From: VAZQ01 sp036522235
GTDB lineage: Bacteria; Pseudomonadota; Alphaproteobacteria; Rhizobiales; Xanthobacteraceae
DNA length: 6,330 nt
Assembly: GCA_036522235.1 (NCBI GenBank)
Contig: DATDGG010000419.1
Span: 1 to 6,330, forward strand
Reading direction: 5' to 3'
Positions 5,387-6,330 of this stretch are shown piece by piece (within the stretch, counting starts at the first letter, position 1; every line of letters starts with the position of its first letter). A program made the position numbers and the translations under genes. The notes under the pieces are model-generated. The model did not search any database, had not been told where the DNA came from, and was given only the letters and a program-made list of their open reading frames with translations.

Positions 5387-6166
5387 ATGGATTTGGGCAT
5401 CAAGGGGCGCCGGGCGATCGTCTGTGCCTCCAGCCGGGGCCTCGGACGCGCCTGTGCGCAGGCGCTGGCGGCCGCCGGTTGCGAAGTCGTGATCAATGGA
5501 CGTGACGAAGAATCCCTTAAGGCCACGGCCGCGGCCTTGGCTGAGGCGACTGGCGCCAAGGTGATTCCCGTGCAAGCCGATGTGGCGAGCCCGGAGGGCC
5601 AGGCGGCGCTGCTTGCCGCCTGCCCGGAACCGGACATCCTGGTCAACAACAATGCCGGGCCGCCGCTGCGGGACTTTCGCGAGCTCAATCGCCAGCAGAT
5701 CATCGACGGCGTGATCGCCAATATGGCGGTGGCGATCGAGCTCATTCAGAAGGTGGTCGATCCGATGATGCGCCGCCGCTTCGGCCGCATCGTCAACATC
5801 ACCTCGGCGACCGTGAAGCTGCCCCAGGCGGGCCTTGATCTGTCGTCCGGGGCGCGCGGCGGATTGAGCATTTTCGTGGCCGGCGTCGCCCGCCAGGTGG
5901 CCGAGGCGAACGTGACCATCAACAATATGTTGCCGGGCGCGTTCGGCACCGACCGGCTGCAATCGACGCTCGCGGGCGCCGCCAAGCGCAAAGGCATCAG
6001 CGTCGAGCAGGCGCTGGCGGAGCGAATAGCCAGCGTTCCGGCCAAGCGCATCGGCGATCCGGCCGAGTTCGGCGCCACCTGCGCGTTCCTGTGCTCCGCC
6101 CACGCGGGCTACATCACGGGACAGAACCTCGTGATCGATGGCGGAGCTTTTCCCGGCGCGTTCTAG
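5387..6166 (+). CDS. SDR-fold oxidoreductase, FabG-like, with a non-canonical active site
   Basis: A 259-residue short-chain dehydrogenase/reductase-fold protein that resembles 3-oxoacyl-ACP reductase. The Rossmann start CASSRGLG (13-20) stands in for TGxxxGxG, and R39 in the NGR motif suggests NADP. NNNAG (87-91), N112, S140 in NITSA and the C-terminal TGQNLVIDGG follow. The YxxxK site is missing: aligning RGGLSIFVAGVAR with the FabG motif places S153 where the catalytic Tyr and R157 where the Lys would be. A subgroup of FabG-like proteins with S-x-G-A-R at this site is known, so this looks like a family trait rather than decay; the frame is intact and full length. Normal reductase activity cannot be assumed and the substrate is unknown. 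Starts at the ATG at 5387, with AAGGA nine bases upstream. No partner gene follows in the window. Confidence 0.85.
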   Translation: MDLGIKGRRAIVCASSRGLGRACAQALAAAGCEVVINGRDEESLKATAAALAEATGAKVIPVQADVASPEGQAALLAACPEPDILVNNNAGPPLRDFRELNRQQIIDGVIANMAVAIELIQKVVDPMMRRRFGRIVNITSATVKLPQAGLDLSSGARGGLSIFVAGVARQVAEANVTINNMLPGAFGTDRLQSTLAGAAKRKGISVEQALAERIASVPAKRIGDPAEFGATCAFLCSAHAGYITGQNLVIDGGAFPGAF

Positions 6167-6190
6167 CGGGCGGCGGATCCGCAACCCGCA

Positions 6191-6222
6191 TAAGGGCGTT
6201 CACGCCCGTGTTCGCGGGCTTT
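6191..6222. repeat. Overlapping hairpins after the SDR gene (interspersed-type palindrome)
   Basis: GGGCG (6194-6198) can pair with CGCCC (6203-6207), or GCCCG (6204-6208) with CGGGC (6215-6219); the two share bases and exclude each other. The second hairpin is followed by TTT and could weakly terminate the SDR transcript, which stops about 40 bases upstream. From memory, GGGCGTTTACGCCCG-like sequences recur between genes in Bradyrhizobium relatives. Confidence 0.45.
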
Positions 6223-6251
6223 GGAGCGACAGCGGAATGCGGGACAGCCGT

Positions 6252-6278
6252 CCCGGATTGCGCTTCGCTCCATCCGGG
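6252..6278. repeat. Interspersed-type palindromic repeat CCCGGAT-N13-ATCCGGG
   Basis: A perfect 7-bp inverted repeat, arms 6252-6258 and 6272-6278, whose loop contains GCGCTTCGC. The minus-strand form GTAGCCCGGATGGAGCGAAG resembles an abundant intergenic palindrome that I recognise from Hyphomicrobiales and other proteobacterial genomes. Only one copy lies in this window, so repeat status rests on recognition. I see no gene in 6167-6330. Confidence 0.55.
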
Positions 6279-6330
6279 CTACGAAAAGGGATCGCGCCAG
6301 GTCGCATGAAATGGTGCACGGGCCCGGCAC

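Noticed and set aside
5138..6184. Upstream 349-codon extension of the barrel 2 frame, antisense to the SDR gene
   Set aside because: A signal peptide and ribosome-binding site define the barrel start at 5137, and the SDR fold is clearly encoded on the plus strand. The open extension is chance.

Overview
The window looks like chromosomal DNA of an alphaproteobacterium, most likely Hyphomicrobiales (Bradyrhizobium/Xanthobacteraceae-like). The reasons are the high GC coding style, two small outer-membrane barrels with the APVYTKAPMMAP motif typical of that group, a GT21 ceramide-type glucosyltransferase, and a hairpin of the GTAGCCCGGAT...ATCCGGG type common between genes in these genomes. This placement is from recognition, not a search.

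Layout, left to right. (1) 1-723, minus: the N-terminal 241 residues of a PLP-dependent threonine/serine dehydratase, cut by the window edge. (2) 724-832: a short divergent spacer with a perfect 8-bp inverted repeat just before the next start. (3) 833-1963, plus: a membrane-bound GT21 glycosyltransferase with all catalytic motifs. (4) 2001-2829, minus: outer-membrane barrel protein 1 and its terminator, lower in GC than its neighbours. (5) 2830-3322: about 490 bases without a credible gene, holding hairpins and a near-exact second copy of the last 28 bases around the GT21 stop. (6) 3323-4159, minus: an LpxH-like metallophosphoesterase with a repetitive charged tail. (7) 4323-5137, minus: outer-membrane barrel protein 2, a paralogue of protein 1 with a matching terminator. 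(8) 5138-5386: a divergent control region. (9) 5387-6166, plus: an SDR-fold oxidoreductase lacking the standard Tyr/Lys pair. (10) 6167-6330: interspersed-type palindromic repeats and no gene.

Four of the six genes concern the cell envelope: two porin-like proteins, a glycolipid glycosyltransferase, and a phosphoesterase related to the lipid A pathway. They are not one operon, because strands alternate and each barrel gene has its own terminator. The dehydratase and the SDR appear to be unrelated metabolic neighbours.

The most interesting signal is structural. The 3' end of the GT21 gene (1938-1965) recurs at 3284-3311 with 27 of 28 bases identical, and the single difference is a synonymous third-position change. 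The two copies are direct repeats flanking a 1.35-kb segment that carries barrel gene 1. Removing one repeat plus the segment would leave the GT21 and phosphoesterase genes converging 14 bases apart. This reads as the footprint of a gene-cassette insertion at the end of the GT21 gene. No complete novel multi-gene system was recognised.
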